This document shows positions 25,033 to 34,208 of a DNA stretch of 64,000 bases, in pieces. The position numbers and the translations under genes are program-made. Source of the DNA: CAJCJE01 sp035948315 (lineage in GTDB: Bacteria > Actinomycetota > Actinomycetes > Mycobacteriales > Pseudonocardiaceae); the NCBI GenBank assembly GCA_035948315.1, contig DASZJG010000083.1:62001-126000 (forward strand), read 5' to 3'. Below the pieces are notes generated by a model. The model was given only the letters and a program-made list of their open reading frames with translations. It ran no database searches and was not told the origin of the DNA. Position 1 is the first letter of the stretch. The number at the start of each line of letters is the position of its first letter.

Positions 25033-26156
25033 CGTGCGGTCGCCTCCTTGACCCGCTGGCGGGTGAACCGCCCGAAGTTGTAGTAGGCGGCGCAGGCGCC
25101 CTCGGGCGAGACCATGCAGGTGCCGATCGGCGTCTCGGGTGTGCACGCGGTGCCGAACACCTTGCACTCCCACGGCTTCAGCACGCCCTTGAGCACCTCG
25201 CCGCACTGGCACGCCTTCGGGTCGGCGACCCGCACGCCCGGCACCTGGAACAGTTCCTCGGCGTCGAAGCGCGCGTACTTCTCGCGGACGCGCAGCGCGG
25301 AGTGCGAGATGAAGCCGAGGCCGCGCCATTCGAAGTAGGGCCGCAGTTCCATGGTTTCGTTGATCGCCTTCAGGGCGACGAGGTTGCCGTTCCAGGGCAC
25401 GACCCGGGAGTACTGGTTCTCGATCTCGGCGCGGCCCTCGTGCAACTGCACCATCAGCAGGTAGATGGACTGGAGGATGTCCAGTGGTTCGAAGCCGGCG
25501 ACGACGACGGGTTTGCCGTAGTCGCGGGAGATGAACTCGTAGGGTCGGCAGCCGATGACGGTCGATACGTGGCCTGGCCCGAGGAATCCGTCCAGGCGCA
25601 GGTCGGGCGAGTCGAGGATGGCCTTGATGGCCGGCACGATCGTGACGTGGTTGCAGAAGATCGAGAAGTTCTCGATGCCTTCCTGCGCGGCGCGCAGCAC
25701 GGTCATCGCGGTCGAGGGGGCGGTCGTTTCGAAGCCGATGGCCATGAACACGACCCGCTTGTCCGGGTTCTGTCTGGCGATCTTCAACGAGTCCAGCGGC
25801 GAGTAGACCATCCTGATGTCGACGCCGTTCGCCTTCGCGTCGAAGAACGAGCCCTTGCTGCCCGGTACGCGCATCATGTCCCCGAACGAGGTCATGATCA
25901 CGTCCGGCGCGGAGGCCAGCGCCATGGCGTCGTCGACCCGTCCCATCGGGATCACGCACACCGGGCAGCCCGGCCCGTGCACGAGGGTGATCGTCTCCGG
26001 GAGGTAGTCCTCAAGGCCGTGCTTGTAGATGGTGTGCGTGTGACCGCCGCACACCTCCATGAACTTGTACTGCCGCCCCGGTTCGCACAGGCCGGCGATC
26101 TTCGCGGCCAGCGCGTGCGCGGTGTCCGCGTCCCGGAACTCGTCGACGAAGCGCAT
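25029..26156 (-). CDS. hypD: HypD, scaffold for Fe(CN)2CO assembly
   Basis: 375 aa [4Fe-4S] protein. With HypC it holds the iron while CN and CO are attached. All family signatures are present: FMEVCGGHTHTIYKHGL, VHGPGCPVCVIP, FEPLDILQSI, and the C-terminal cysteine set ACQCGEVL, PWECKVFGTACTPETPIGTCMVSPEGACAAYY that binds the cluster. The ATG lies 12 bases after the hypC stop, and its stop overlaps hypE. Full length. Confidence 0.96.
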   Translation of the reverse strand: MRFVDEFRDADTAHALAAKIAGLCEPGRQYKFMEVCGGHTHTIYKHGLEDYLPETITLVHGPGCPVCVIPMGRVDDAMALASAPDVIMTSFGDMMRVPGSKGSFFDAKANGVDIRMVYSPLDSLKIARQNPDKRVVFMAIGFETTAPSTAMTVLRAAQEGIENFSIFCNHVTIVPAIKAILDSPDLRLDGFLGPGHVSTVIGCRPYEFISRDYGKPVVVAGFEPLDILQSIYLLMVQLHEGRAEIENQYSRVVPWNGNLVALKAINETMELRPYFEWRGLGFISHSALRVREKYARFDAEELFQVPGVRVADPKACQCGEVLKGVLKPWECKVFGTACTPETPIGTCMVSPEGACAAYYNFGRFTRQRVKEATAR

Positions 26157-26168
26157 GACCCGACCTCC

Positions 26169-26441
26169 TTATTCGATGAGTGATTCGCGGAGCGCGTCGA
26201 TCTCGTCGGCGTACGCCTGACCGATGCTCTCCAGGAAATCCAGAGCGGCCTTCGCCTCGGCTTCGTCTATTTTGGACAGTGCGAAACCGACGTGGATCAA
26301 CACCCATTCCCCTGGTTTGGGTTTGTCGTCGCCGAGCAGGCCGATGTTGATGGCGCGGCGCACGCCACTCACGTCGACCCTGGCCAGATCCGGCTTGTCG
26401 GCGAGGATCTCGATCACCTCACCGGGGATGCCGAGGCACAT
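26169..26441 (-). CDS. hypC: HypC, hydrogenase maturation chaperone
   Basis: 90 aa. It starts MCLGIPGEVIEI: the Cys after the initiator Met carries the Fe(CN)2CO unit and contacts the large subunit. DVSGVRRAINIGLL and GEWVLIHVGFALSKIDEAEA are the OB-fold strands of the family. It works with HypD, which follows 12 bases downstream. A second, atypical HypC-like gene lies at 34205-34435 near the head of the cluster. Confidence 0.95.
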   Translation of the reverse strand: MCLGIPGEVIEILADKPDLARVDVSGVRRAINIGLLGDDKPKPGEWVLIHVGFALSKIDEAEAKAALDFLESIGQAYADEIDALRESLIE

Positions 26442-26465
26442 GCGATCATCTCCTGACGTGCTGGG

Positions 26466-26573
26466 CTACATGCGGCTCATCTCGACGTATCTCTTCACGT
26501 CCGGCGCGAGTTTCTTGTAGGCGACGGTCGCCAGCCAGGCGATCGCGGCGAACAGCACGATTCTTCGCAGCAA
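26466..26573 (-). CDS. 35-aa membrane peptide, DUF6893-like, in hydrogenase cluster
   Basis: Reading leftward from TTG at 26573 gives LLRRIVLFAAIAWLATVAYK then KLAPDVKRYVEMSRM and a TAG stop. One hydrophobic helix (about 5-20) is followed by a basic tail with an RYVEMSRM end, like the tiny DUF6893 proteins of actinobacteria. A GTG start at 26558 is an alternative. It sits exactly in the 138-base space between the maturation protease and hypC, with the same orientation. The protein is too short for ordinary gene finders. Possible role: membrane anchor or stabiliser of the hydrogenase complex; this is conjecture. Confidence 0.55.
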   Translation of the reverse strand: MLRRIVLFAAIAWLATVAYKKLAPDVKRYVEMSRM

Positions 26574-26579
26574 CTCCGA

Positions 26580-27068
26580 TCACACCCCCTCTCGCACGGC
26601 AAGCTCGTGGTCGACCAGGTCGATGACCGCGCGCCGCGCGCCGTCGAGCGCGGCGCGAACCGGCGCGGACAGGCCGATCCGGTCGGTGATCTCGGCGGGT
26701 TCGCAGCCGATGAGCACCATCCGGCCGGGTTTGCCACCGAGGAGCCTGAGCAGGTCGAGCACGGCGTCGGGTTGCATGCCGTGCGCGTCGACCGCGTGCT
26801 GCGAGGACTCGGTGTGCAGTGGTGCGGCCGGGTCGAGTTCGACGACGGTGATGGTGCCGGGTTCGTCGCCGCGCGTTGTCGCGTCGAGCAGGATGGTGAC
26901 GTCGTAGCCGGTCATCAGGTCGTAGGCGAGGTGCATGCCGCTGATGCCGTAGTCCGCCACGGTGACCTCGGCCGGAAATTCGTGGTCGGTCAGGCGCTGC
27001 GCGAGTTCGACGCCGAACCCGTCGTCGGCGAGGAACATGTTGCCGATTCCGGCGATCAGGATCCTCAT
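26580..27068 (-). CDS. [NiFe]-hydrogenase maturation endopeptidase (HyaD/HupD family)
   Basis: 162 aa. It cleaves the C-terminal extension of the large subunit once nickel is in place. The N-terminal ILIAGIGNMFLADDGFGVELAQRL holds the GxGN motif and the metal-binding Asp/Glu (Asp about 16); LLDATTRGDEPGTI has the second Asp (about 62), and SSQHAVDAHGM the His ligand. IGCEPAEITDRIGLS is also typical. Its target is presumably HhyL, whose C-terminal tail after PCGVH is about 24 residues. The ATG overlaps the stop of the upstream 456-aa gene. Confidence 0.92.
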   Translation of the reverse strand: MRILIAGIGNMFLADDGFGVELAQRLTDHEFPAEVTVADYGISGMHLAYDLMTGYDVTILLDATTRGDEPGTITVVELDPAAPLHTESSQHAVDAHGMQPDAVLDLLRLLGGKPGRMVLIGCEPAEITDRIGLSAPVRAALDGARRAVIDLVDHELAVREGV

Positions 27069-28435
27069 AGCGGTTCGATCTCCTCGGGCGCGAAGTAGCG
27101 GAAGCGGCCCTGTAGCAGTTCGAGTTCGGCGGCGGGGTCGTTCTCCAGGGTGACGGCGAGGTGGATGTCACCGTCCACGTCGAAGATCACCGACTGGACG
27201 TTGGCGATCCGGCCGGCCAGGAACATGTCCTGCGCGTCGGCACCCCCGGAATAGGGGCTCAGCAGGCCGGGCCGCAGGATGACCCGGCTGCCGTTGGCGA
27301 CGGCGACGCCGTTGACCATGACGCTGTCGGTTTCGGGCGAGACGGACTCGTCGGCGGCCGGGTTCCACCAGGGTGCGTCCGGCTGCGTGAATTCGCCGGG
27401 TTCGCGGAATTCGGGGACATGGTCGGTCTCGCCGGTGACCGAGCGCAGGTAGCGGACGGTGCCGTGCAGGCGGTCCCAGAGTTCGGCCGGCATGGCGTCG
27501 ACGTTGTCGATGATCTGCCTGGCGCGCGGGTCGGTGGCGCGCGCCTCGCGTTTCTCCTCGTCGGTGAGGGCCAACGTGCGGAGGGTGAGGATCTCGTCGA
27601 TCTCGGTGCCGTCGAACAGGTTCTGCGGGCTCTCCGGCGCGATGCTCGGGTAGTCGTCGAGGATGATCGGTGAGATGAGCAGCATGTCGCGCGCGTCCTC
27701 GGAGCCGATCATGATCGGCCAGGCGCCGTCCTGCTGACACGTCTTCGCTGCCGGTTTCGCCCATTCGGGCGGTTCGAGCAGCGAGATGAAGCGGCCGTCG
27801 CGCAGCACGGCGACGGCGTGGCAGGCGATCAGCGCGGTGCGTAGGGCCGTGTCCCGGTCGGTGCCGCTCGCGGGGCTGGTGTTCGCGACGGTCAGCCTGA
27901 TGCGCACGCCGCCGTAGGGGCCGGGCAGCGGTTCGGCGCTCGCCCGGACCTCGGCGTTCAGTTCGGCGCGGCTGCGTTCGATACGGCCTGCCGCGTCGGG
28001 GAGGGGTTCGTCCTCGGTGCCGGCCGGGATGGTGATGGGGGTGACGCGGTCGGCGGCGAGCAGGTCGGAGACGGCGAAGGAGACGTCGGCCTCCTGCTCG
28101 ACCGCCTCCTGCCAGCTGGTGACCGCTTCGCCGCGCACGATCATCTTCTCGACCGGGCCTTCGCGCGAGAAGACCTGGCGCAGCTGCAACTGGAGGAACC
28201 GGACCCGGACGTGCAGGACGGCGGTGGGGCCGGGTTCGGCGAGGAAGTCGACGAACATGGTGTCGCGTTCGCCGCTGCCGCCCGCCACGAACGCGGGCGG
28301 CATCAGCACGCCGAACTGCCAGCGCACCTGGTTCTTCGTGGCCGAGGACCGATACGGGTAGAGCAGATAGCCCTCGTAGAGCACCGCGTCGGCGACCGGT
28401 TTGACCAGGTCGAACCGGGCCTCGGTGGCGGTCAT
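27065..28435 (-). CDS. Uncharacterised hydrogenase-cluster protein, 456 aa
   Basis: I place it with the cluster but cannot name a family. It begins MTATEARFDLVKPVADAVLYEGYLLYPYRSSATKNQ; other blocks are VRWQFGVLMPPAFV, LHVRVRFLQLQLRQV, GPYGGVRIRLTVANTSP, CHAVAVLRDGRFISLLEPPEWA, LISPIILDDYPSIAPESP and FDGTEIDEILTLRTLALTDEEK. It has no membrane segment or signal peptide and few Cys, so a soluble assembly or scaffold protein is more likely than an electron carrier. The stop overlaps the protease ATG and the start overlaps the DUF6084 stop, so it is fully embedded. Similar genes accompany actinobacterial group 1h hydrogenases, as far as I recall. The role is unknown. Confidence 0.75.
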   Translation of the reverse strand: MTATEARFDLVKPVADAVLYEGYLLYPYRSSATKNQVRWQFGVLMPPAFVAGGSGERDTMFVDFLAEPGPTAVLHVRVRFLQLQLRQVFSREGPVEKMIVRGEAVTSWQEAVEQEADVSFAVSDLLAADRVTPITIPAGTEDEPLPDAAGRIERSRAELNAEVRASAEPLPGPYGGVRIRLTVANTSPASGTDRDTALRTALIACHAVAVLRDGRFISLLEPPEWAKPAAKTCQQDGAWPIMIGSEDARDMLLISPIILDDYPSIAPESPQNLFDGTEIDEILTLRTLALTDEEKREARATDPRARQIIDNVDAMPAELWDRLHGTVRYLRSVTGETDHVPEFREPGEFTQPDAPWWNPAADESVSPETDSVMVNGVAVANGSRVILRPGLLSPYSGGADAQDMFLAGRIANVQSVIFDVDGDIHLAVTLENDPAAELELLQGRFRYFAPEEIEPL

Positions 28436-29064
28436 TCCGCCGCCCCCTTGAGCAGGGCGGTCATGGCCGCGTCCCAGGTGGGGATGGCGTGCTTGGCCTT
28501 GTAGCGCAGCAGTTCGTCGACGGTGTCCCTGGACAGCCGGATCCATGCCTCGCCGGGGAAGTAGGTGTCCATCAGGCCGTGCCAGACCGTGATCGGCATC
28601 GGGTAGCTCACGTCCGAACTCCACGACACCTGGTCGACCCAGAACCCGGTCTCGCCCTTGCTGAACACGGTCCCGCTGAACATCAGCGCCATCGGCACGA
28701 CGCCGTCGGCCAGCGCGTGGAAGTACTTGCCGGCCGCGACCTCCAGGTCGTAGGTGACCGGGACCGGCAGGTCGATCTCGGTGCTGCCGCGGAAACTCGG
28801 CACCATGATCGAGACCGTGGTGAACTGCATCGGTTTGAGCGTGTCGCCCCAGCGGGCGCGCTCGCCGAACAGATCGGTGAGCAGTTCGGCCTCGCCGTCG
28901 TTATACCGGCGGCGCTGCGGTTCGATGCGCATCTGGCAGCGCAGCGCGATCGCGTGCACGGGCGCCGCGTTCACCTCGGTGATGCGCAGCGTGAACAGCA
29001 GGGTCGGGCTGGTGCCGTAGGGATCGGGGCGGGCGCCGAGACACTCGAAACTCAGTTCAGCCAT
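28432..29064 (-). CDS. DUF6084 family protein of the hydrogenase cluster
   Basis: 210 aa, predicted soluble and beta-rich. It begins MAELSFECLGARPDPYGTSPTLLFTLRITE. Further conserved-looking parts are MRIEPQRRRYNDGEAELLTDLFGERARWGDTLKPMQF and FYHALADG-like KYFHALADGVVPMALMFSGTVF. I used the ATG at 29064 because it overlaps the upstream DUF5947 stop by 8 bases and sits just before the conserved part. Known mainly as a companion of high-affinity hydrogenases. The WGDTLKP and PGEAWIRL segments look surface exposed, but no function can be read from the sequence. Confidence 0.75.
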   Translation of the reverse strand: MAELSFECLGARPDPYGTSPTLLFTLRITEVNAAPVHAIALRCQMRIEPQRRRYNDGEAELLTDLFGERARWGDTLKPMQFTTVSIMVPSFRGSTEIDLPVPVTYDLEVAAGKYFHALADGVVPMALMFSGTVFSKGETGFWVDQVSWSSDVSYPMPITVWHGLMDTYFPGEAWIRLSRDTVDELLRYKAKHAIPTWDAAMTALLKGAAE

Positions 29065-29695
29065 GGCTGCGCTCGCGCAACTGTCGGAAGAACGTGTCGA
29101 TCTCTTCCTTGGCCTCGCTGCCGCCATCGAATCCGCGCCAGCGCAACCGGATCAGGCCGACCAGTTCGTAGCAGGCGTCGATCGGCACCAGGTAGCAGGC
29201 GAAGCCGGTGTCGGTCCGGTTGACCAGCAGTGCTTCCACGTCGGGCTCGATGTCGGCGAAGCGTGGATTGTCCGCGAGCAGCGTGCTCCACGCGTCGAGC
29301 GGCAGGAGCGACTCGGTGGCGCCTGCCGGGCTCGGGTAGAAGGCGACCGTCTTGTCCAGCGCCGAGTTGGTGAAGAAGAACGCCATGCCGACCGGGATGC
29401 CGGCCGACTCCCACATCGCCTCGCCGAGCACCAGGTTCGGCTCGTAGACGTAGCGGTCGGGCACCGCGCGGTACATGCCGCCGCCCGCGCCGCGCTGGGT
29501 GAACAGCAAGTAGCAGCCGCGACAGGTGCACAGGATGGCGCGGGTGTCGACGTTGACCACGTGCGAGTGTTCGGCCTCGCTGACGGGGACGGCGCACATG
29601 TCGCAGCGCTGATCGCCCATGACGACAGGAGGGGCCTGCACCGGTTCCGGCGCGGGCTGCTGGGTGTTGCGGAACCGGCGCAGGCCCGAGGTCAT
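29057..29695 (-). CDS. DUF5947 family protein with Cys metal-binding motif
   Basis: 212 aa soluble protein. Residues 28-60 carry RCDMCAVPV and CTCRGCYLLFTQRG: two Cys pairs spaced like a zinc ribbon or rubredoxin-like iron site. The remainder (about 75-205) is alpha/beta with FFFTNSALDKTVAFYPSPAGATES and YLVPIDACYELVGLIRLRWRGFDGG. The ATG overlaps the stop of the NifU/Rieske-like gene (29692-29695). The metal pattern plus position between two other hydrogenase-cluster genes suggests a role in electron transfer or metal-site assembly. This is inference. Confidence 0.75.
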   Translation of the reverse strand: MTSGLRRFRNTQQPAPEPVQAPPVVMGDQRCDMCAVPVSEAEHSHVVNVDTRAILCTCRGCYLLFTQRGAGGGMYRAVPDRYVYEPNLVLGEAMWESAGIPVGMAFFFTNSALDKTVAFYPSPAGATESLLPLDAWSTLLADNPRFADIEPDVEALLVNRTDTGFACYLVPIDACYELVGLIRLRWRGFDGGSEAKEEIDTFFRQLRERSHG

Positions 29696-30567
29696 GAGAC
29701 CACCTCGACCGGCAGCGCGACCCGCACGTGACCGGCCTCGGTGAGCAGGGGCAGCGGATCGAGGTGATGCTTATCGTTGCCGGTCGCCCGGCCGGCGAGG
29801 GTGAGGTCGAAGTGGCTGGCGCAGTTCGGGCAGGTCAGCACGACGCCGTCCAGGCTGCCGTCGGCGAGCACCGAACCGCAGGCCGGGCAGTGGTCGCGGT
29901 AGGCGTAGAGGTGATCGGCGACGTTGCACAGCAACGTGTTCACGGTGCCGAGCCGGACGCTGGTGATCGTGTCGCGAGGTGCAGAGGCGGTCACTTCGAC
30001 CCAGTCGGATTCCAGGCGCGGCGCCGGTGGAGCGCCGACCGTGGTCAAGGGGAGCAGCGGTCGGCCGCCCGGCCCGAGTTCGGTCTCCTCGACCACTCCT
30101 TCGACCTGGATGTCCACGATCTCGGGCGCGACGTCCTGGATGGCCTTCTCGATGGCCAGCTTCACGGTCACCGTCGAGGAGGGGCAGCCGTCGCAACTGC
30201 CGGCCAGACGCAGTTGCACGACGTCGTCGACAATGCCGAGCAGGTCGACGCCGCCGGCGTGCGAGCCGAGGTAGGGGCGCACCTTGTCCAGCGCGACGCG
30301 CACCCGCTGCTCGGTGGACAGCGGGTGCAGGTCGTGCACCACGAGCACACTGCCGACCAGTGAATCGTCGCCGAGCGCCGCGATCAGCGCGGTGTCGCCG
30401 CGTTCGTGCACGAGTTCCATCACCCGCTCCAGCGCGGAGCCGTAGAACTCGACCAGCGTGGAGACCAGATCCTCGACCCGGCCCCGCATGTTCTCGTCGC
30501 CAAGCCGACCGATCTCGACCAGCGCCTGCTCGACGTGCTGGCCGATCTGGTGCGCGTCCTGCTCCAT
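29692..30567 (-). CDS. NifU C-terminal-like domain fused to a modified Rieske-like domain
   Basis: 291 aa. Helical N-terminal part about 1-80. A NifU-type Fe-S scaffold domain is at about 85-155 with GSCDGCPSSTVTVK (CxxC that binds a bridging [4Fe-4S] cluster). A Rieske-fold domain is at about 185-275. In true Rieske proteins the ligands are CxH and CxxH; here the equivalent places read HCPACGS and CPNCASHFDL, so the His ligands are replaced by Cys. It probably shuttles electrons from the hydrogenase small subunit, or helps cluster assembly. The ATG at 30567 was chosen because the NifU homology starts soon after it and the upstream frame runs back into hhyL. Separated from hhyL by a 68-base gap with a strong hairpin. 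Confidence 0.82.
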   Translation of the reverse strand: MEQDAHQIGQHVEQALVEIGRLGDENMRGRVEDLVSTLVEFYGSALERVMELVHERGDTALIAALGDDSLVGSVLVVHDLHPLSTEQRVRVALDKVRPYLGSHAGGVDLLGIVDDVVQLRLAGSCDGCPSSTVTVKLAIEKAIQDVAPEIVDIQVEGVVEETELGPGGRPLLPLTTVGAPPAPRLESDWVEVTASAPRDTITSVRLGTVNTLLCNVADHLYAYRDHCPACGSVLADGSLDGVVLTCPNCASHFDLTLAGRATGNDKHHLDPLPLLTEAGHVRVALPVEVVS

Positions 30568-30588
30568 CGCCTGCCTCCGTGATCGGGT

Positions 30589-30620
30589 GCCGGCGCCCGC
30601 GTTGGCGCGTGGGCGCCGGC
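30589..30620 (-). promoter_or_regulatory. Strong RNA hairpin between hhyL and the NifU/Rieske gene
   Basis: Perfect 10-bp arms GCCGGCGCCC (30589-30598) and GGGCGCCGGC (30611-30620) with a 12-base loop, in the only real gap within the hydrogenase operon core. No run of T follows in the direction of transcription, so it is unlikely to be a complete terminator. Partial attenuation or 3'-end stabilisation of the structural-gene mRNA is more likely. Confidence 0.7.
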
Positions 30621-30635
30621 TGCTCTCCTTGTCTT

Positions 30636-32405
30636 TCAGCCGATCTGTTCGTTGTTGAAGGCGTGTGGCGTGTGCAGTTTGTTGAGCACCTTTCCGTTTC
30701 CGACTGACATGTGCACGCCACAGGGCAGGCACGGGTCGAAGCTGCGAACCGCGCGCATGATGTCGATGCCCTTGAAGTTCTCCTGGCTGTTCTCCTCGAA
30801 TATCGGCGTGTTCTGCACGGCGTCCTCGTAGGGTCCGGCGGTGCCGTAGGAGTCGCGGACGCTGCCGTTCCACGGGGTCGGCGGGTACGGGTGGTAGTTG
30901 GCGATCTTGCCGCCTCGGATGACCATGTGGTGCGAGAGCACACCGCGCACCGCCTCGGTGAACCCGCAGCTGATGGCCTCCTCGGGCACCTTGAACGACT
31001 CCCAGGTCTTGGTGTGTCCGGCACGCACCTCGGCCAGTGCCTTCTCGATGAAGTGCATCGCCGACGCGGCCGCGTAAGCCTGGAAGTAGGTGCGGGCGCG
31101 GTTGCGCTCCAGCGCGTTACTCCACTGTGGAATCTTCCACTCGAAGGTGACCTCCGGCTTGTTCATCGTCTTGGGCAGGTTGATCAGGACGCTGTGGCCG
31201 GTCGACTTCACGTAGTCGTGGTTGACCAGGCCGGCGAGGGCCGTCGGCCACAACCGGGCGAGCGGGCCGCCGCCGGTGTCCAGCGCGAGGTAGTCCTTGC
31301 CGTCGAACCAGCGCGGGGACATGGTCCACGAGTACTTGTTGTCGAAGTCCCGCTTCGCCGGGCGCGGAATCGTGTGCTGGTTCCACGGGTGCCGCCGGTC
31401 GACCGGGTTGCCCAGCGGGTCGTTGCGCACGAACATCTCCTGGTCCTCCCAGTCCTCGTAGTACGAGGAGCCGAGCAGGATCCGGATGCCCAGGTTGATG
31501 TCGACCAGGTCGGTCGTGACGAGCTTGCCGTCCACGACCACGCCGGGCGTGACGAACATCCGCCTGCCCCAGTCGGTCATGTTGCGGTAGCTGAAGTCGC
31601 AGTGGTCCGGGTCGTTCAGCGAACCCCAGCAGCCGAGCAGGGTGCGGCGGTAGCCGACCATCTCGTAGCCGGGCATGGCCTGGTAGAAGAAGTCGAACAG
31701 GTCGTCGTGCAGCGGGACGACGCGCTTCATGAACTCGACATAGCGCATCAGCCGGGTCAGGTAGTCGGTGAACAGCTGGATCGTGGCCACCGTGCCCACG
31801 CCGCCCGGGTACAACGTGGACGGGTGCACGTGGCGCCCTTCCATCAGGCAGAACATCTCCCGCGTCCACCTGGAGACCTGCAACGCCTCGCGGTAGAACT
31901 CGCCTTCCAGCGGGTTGAGCGCGCGCATGATGTCGCCGATGTAGCGGTAGCCGTGCAGGTCCGCGTGCGGCGACTCGGTGCGGTTGGCCAGCTCCAGCAC
32001 GCCGGGGTTGGTCTCGCCGACCATCTTCTCGCAGTAGTCGACGCCGACCAGGTTCTCCTGGAAGATGTTGTGGTCGAACATGTACTCGGCGGCCTCGCCG
32101 AGGTTGATGATCCACTCGCCGAGGTGCGGCGGGCGCACCCCGTAGGCCATGTTCTGGTTGTAGACCGAGCAGGTCGCGTGGTTGTCACCGCAGATGCCGC
32201 AGATCCGGCTGGTGATGAAGTGCGCGTCGCGCGGGTCCTTGCCCTTCATGAAGATGCTGTAGCCGCGGAAGACCGACGAGGTGCTGTGACACTCGACGAC
32301 CTTCTTCGCCGCCCAGTCGATCTTGGTGTAGATGCCGAGACTGCCGACGATCCTGGTGATCGGGTCCCACGACATCTCGACGAGCTTGTCGGCGCTGGTT
32401 GTCAT
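30636..32405 (-). CDS. hhyL: [NiFe]-hydrogenase large subunit, group 1h (high-affinity) type
   Basis: 589 aa catalytic subunit that splits H2 at the Ni-Fe(CN)2CO site. L1 motif RICGICGDNHATCS (Cys 69, 72) and L2 motif DPCLPCGVH (about 557-565; Cys 559, 562) supply the four Ni ligands. A 24-residue tail after PCGVH is the expected substrate of the maturation protease. The long L1 context (SRICGICGDNHATCSVYNQNMAYGVRPP, here in two pieces of residues 66-93) is characteristic of the actinobacterial group 1h enzymes that oxidise atmospheric H2. I use the ATG at 32405, 7-8 bases after AGGGGTGA; an in-frame GTG three codons earlier is possible. The small subunit ends 12 bases upstream. No Tat signal is present on either subunit, so the enzyme faces the cytoplasm. 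Confidence 0.95.
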   Translation of the reverse strand: MTTSADKLVEMSWDPITRIVGSLGIYTKIDWAAKKVVECHSTSSVFRGYSIFMKGKDPRDAHFITSRICGICGDNHATCSVYNQNMAYGVRPPHLGEWIINLGEAAEYMFDHNIFQENLVGVDYCEKMVGETNPGVLELANRTESPHADLHGYRYIGDIMRALNPLEGEFYREALQVSRWTREMFCLMEGRHVHPSTLYPGGVGTVATIQLFTDYLTRLMRYVEFMKRVVPLHDDLFDFFYQAMPGYEMVGYRRTLLGCWGSLNDPDHCDFSYRNMTDWGRRMFVTPGVVVDGKLVTTDLVDINLGIRILLGSSYYEDWEDQEMFVRNDPLGNPVDRRHPWNQHTIPRPAKRDFDNKYSWTMSPRWFDGKDYLALDTGGGPLARLWPTALAGLVNHDYVKSTGHSVLINLPKTMNKPEVTFEWKIPQWSNALERNRARTYFQAYAAASAMHFIEKALAEVRAGHTKTWESFKVPEEAISCGFTEAVRGVLSHHMVIRGGKIANYHPYPPTPWNGSVRDSYGTAGPYEDAVQNTPIFEENSQENFKGIDIMRAVRSFDPCLPCGVHMSVGNGKVLNKLHTPHAFNNEQIG

Positions 32406-32417
32406 CGCATTCACCCC

Positions 32418-33503
<1,086 letters not shown>

Positions 33504-33509
33504 GACGGA

Positions 33510-34208
33510 TCACCTCGCATCGATATCGACAATGTGACGGGTCAGTTCCCACAGCACGTGGTAGATCGTTGTCTGGGCTTCCTGGATGCGGTGCACCGAA
33601 GCGGAATTCACCACGAACAGGTAGTCGATGCTGTCCAGCTCGGCCATCTTCCCGCCGTCGTAGCCGGCGATTCCGATGGTCAGCAGGCCGCGTCGGGCGG
33701 CTTCGTCGAAGGCACGCAACAGGTTGCCCGAGTTTCCACTGGTGGACAGCCCTACCGCGATGTCACCCGCCCGGCCGAACGCGGCGATCTGCCGGGAGAA
33801 CACCACGTCGAACCCGACGTCGTTGGACAGCGCGGTGACCACCGCGATGTCGTTGGTCAGCCCGAAGGCGGGCAGTGGGTGCTCGTCGCCGGGTGAGAGG
33901 AACAGGCTGGCCAGGTCCTGCGAGTCGGTGGAGCTGCCGCCGTTGCCGAAGGCCAGCAGCCGTCCGCCCGCCGCGAAGCGTTCTGCCATGTCCTGGGCGC
34001 ACTCGGCGAACCGCGCACCGTCCGCCGCGAGCACCTGCCGGCGCAGGGCCATGATCTCCTTCGCCTTGTCCACAGTGGATCTACGGACCTCTTGGAGCAC
34101 GGCGTCGAGGTTGCTGCTGTCCGCGTACAGGAACGGGTAGAGCGATTCGACCTCGGCGTCATCGGAGGAGGGCCGGTGCCCGTTCGCGTGCCGGGCGATG
34201 TCGGTCAT
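33510..34208 (-). CDS. SIS-domain protein 1 (GmhA-like) of hydrogenase cluster, likely catalytically altered
   Basis: 232 aa. The SIS (sugar isomerase) fold is at about 40-225: LLAFGNGGSSTDSQDLASLFLSP, then NDVGFDVVFSRQIAAFGRAGDIAVGLSTSGNSGNLLRAF, and HRIQEAQTTIYHVLWELTRH at the end. GmhA converts sedoheptulose-7-phosphate to heptose-7-phosphate for lipopolysaccharide, which this Gram-positive would not make. From memory of E. coli GmhA, catalytic Glu65 lies in HFAEE; here the matching stretch is QDLASLF, with Leu at that place, and the first His of IQEIHIKVIH is Gln. The phosphate-binding GNGGSS and STSGNS loops are intact. It overlaps the HypC-like gene by 4 bases and ends 6 bases before hhyS. 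Confidence 0.85.
   Translation of the reverse strand: MTDIARHANGHRPSSDDAEVESLYPFLYADSSNLDAVLQEVRRSTVDKAKEIMALRRQVLAADGARFAECAQDMAERFAAGGRLLAFGNGGSSTDSQDLASLFLSPGDEHPLPAFGLTNDIAVVTALSNDVGFDVVFSRQIAAFGRAGDIAVGLSTSGNSGNLLRAFDEAARRGLLTIGIAGYDGGKMAELDSIDYLFVVNSASVHRIQEAQTTIYHVLWELTRHIVDIDAR

Noticed and set aside
30589..30620. Rho-independent terminator after hhyL
   Set aside because: No T run follows the hairpin in the direction of transcription and the next gene starts 22 bases later; described as a regulatory hairpin instead.
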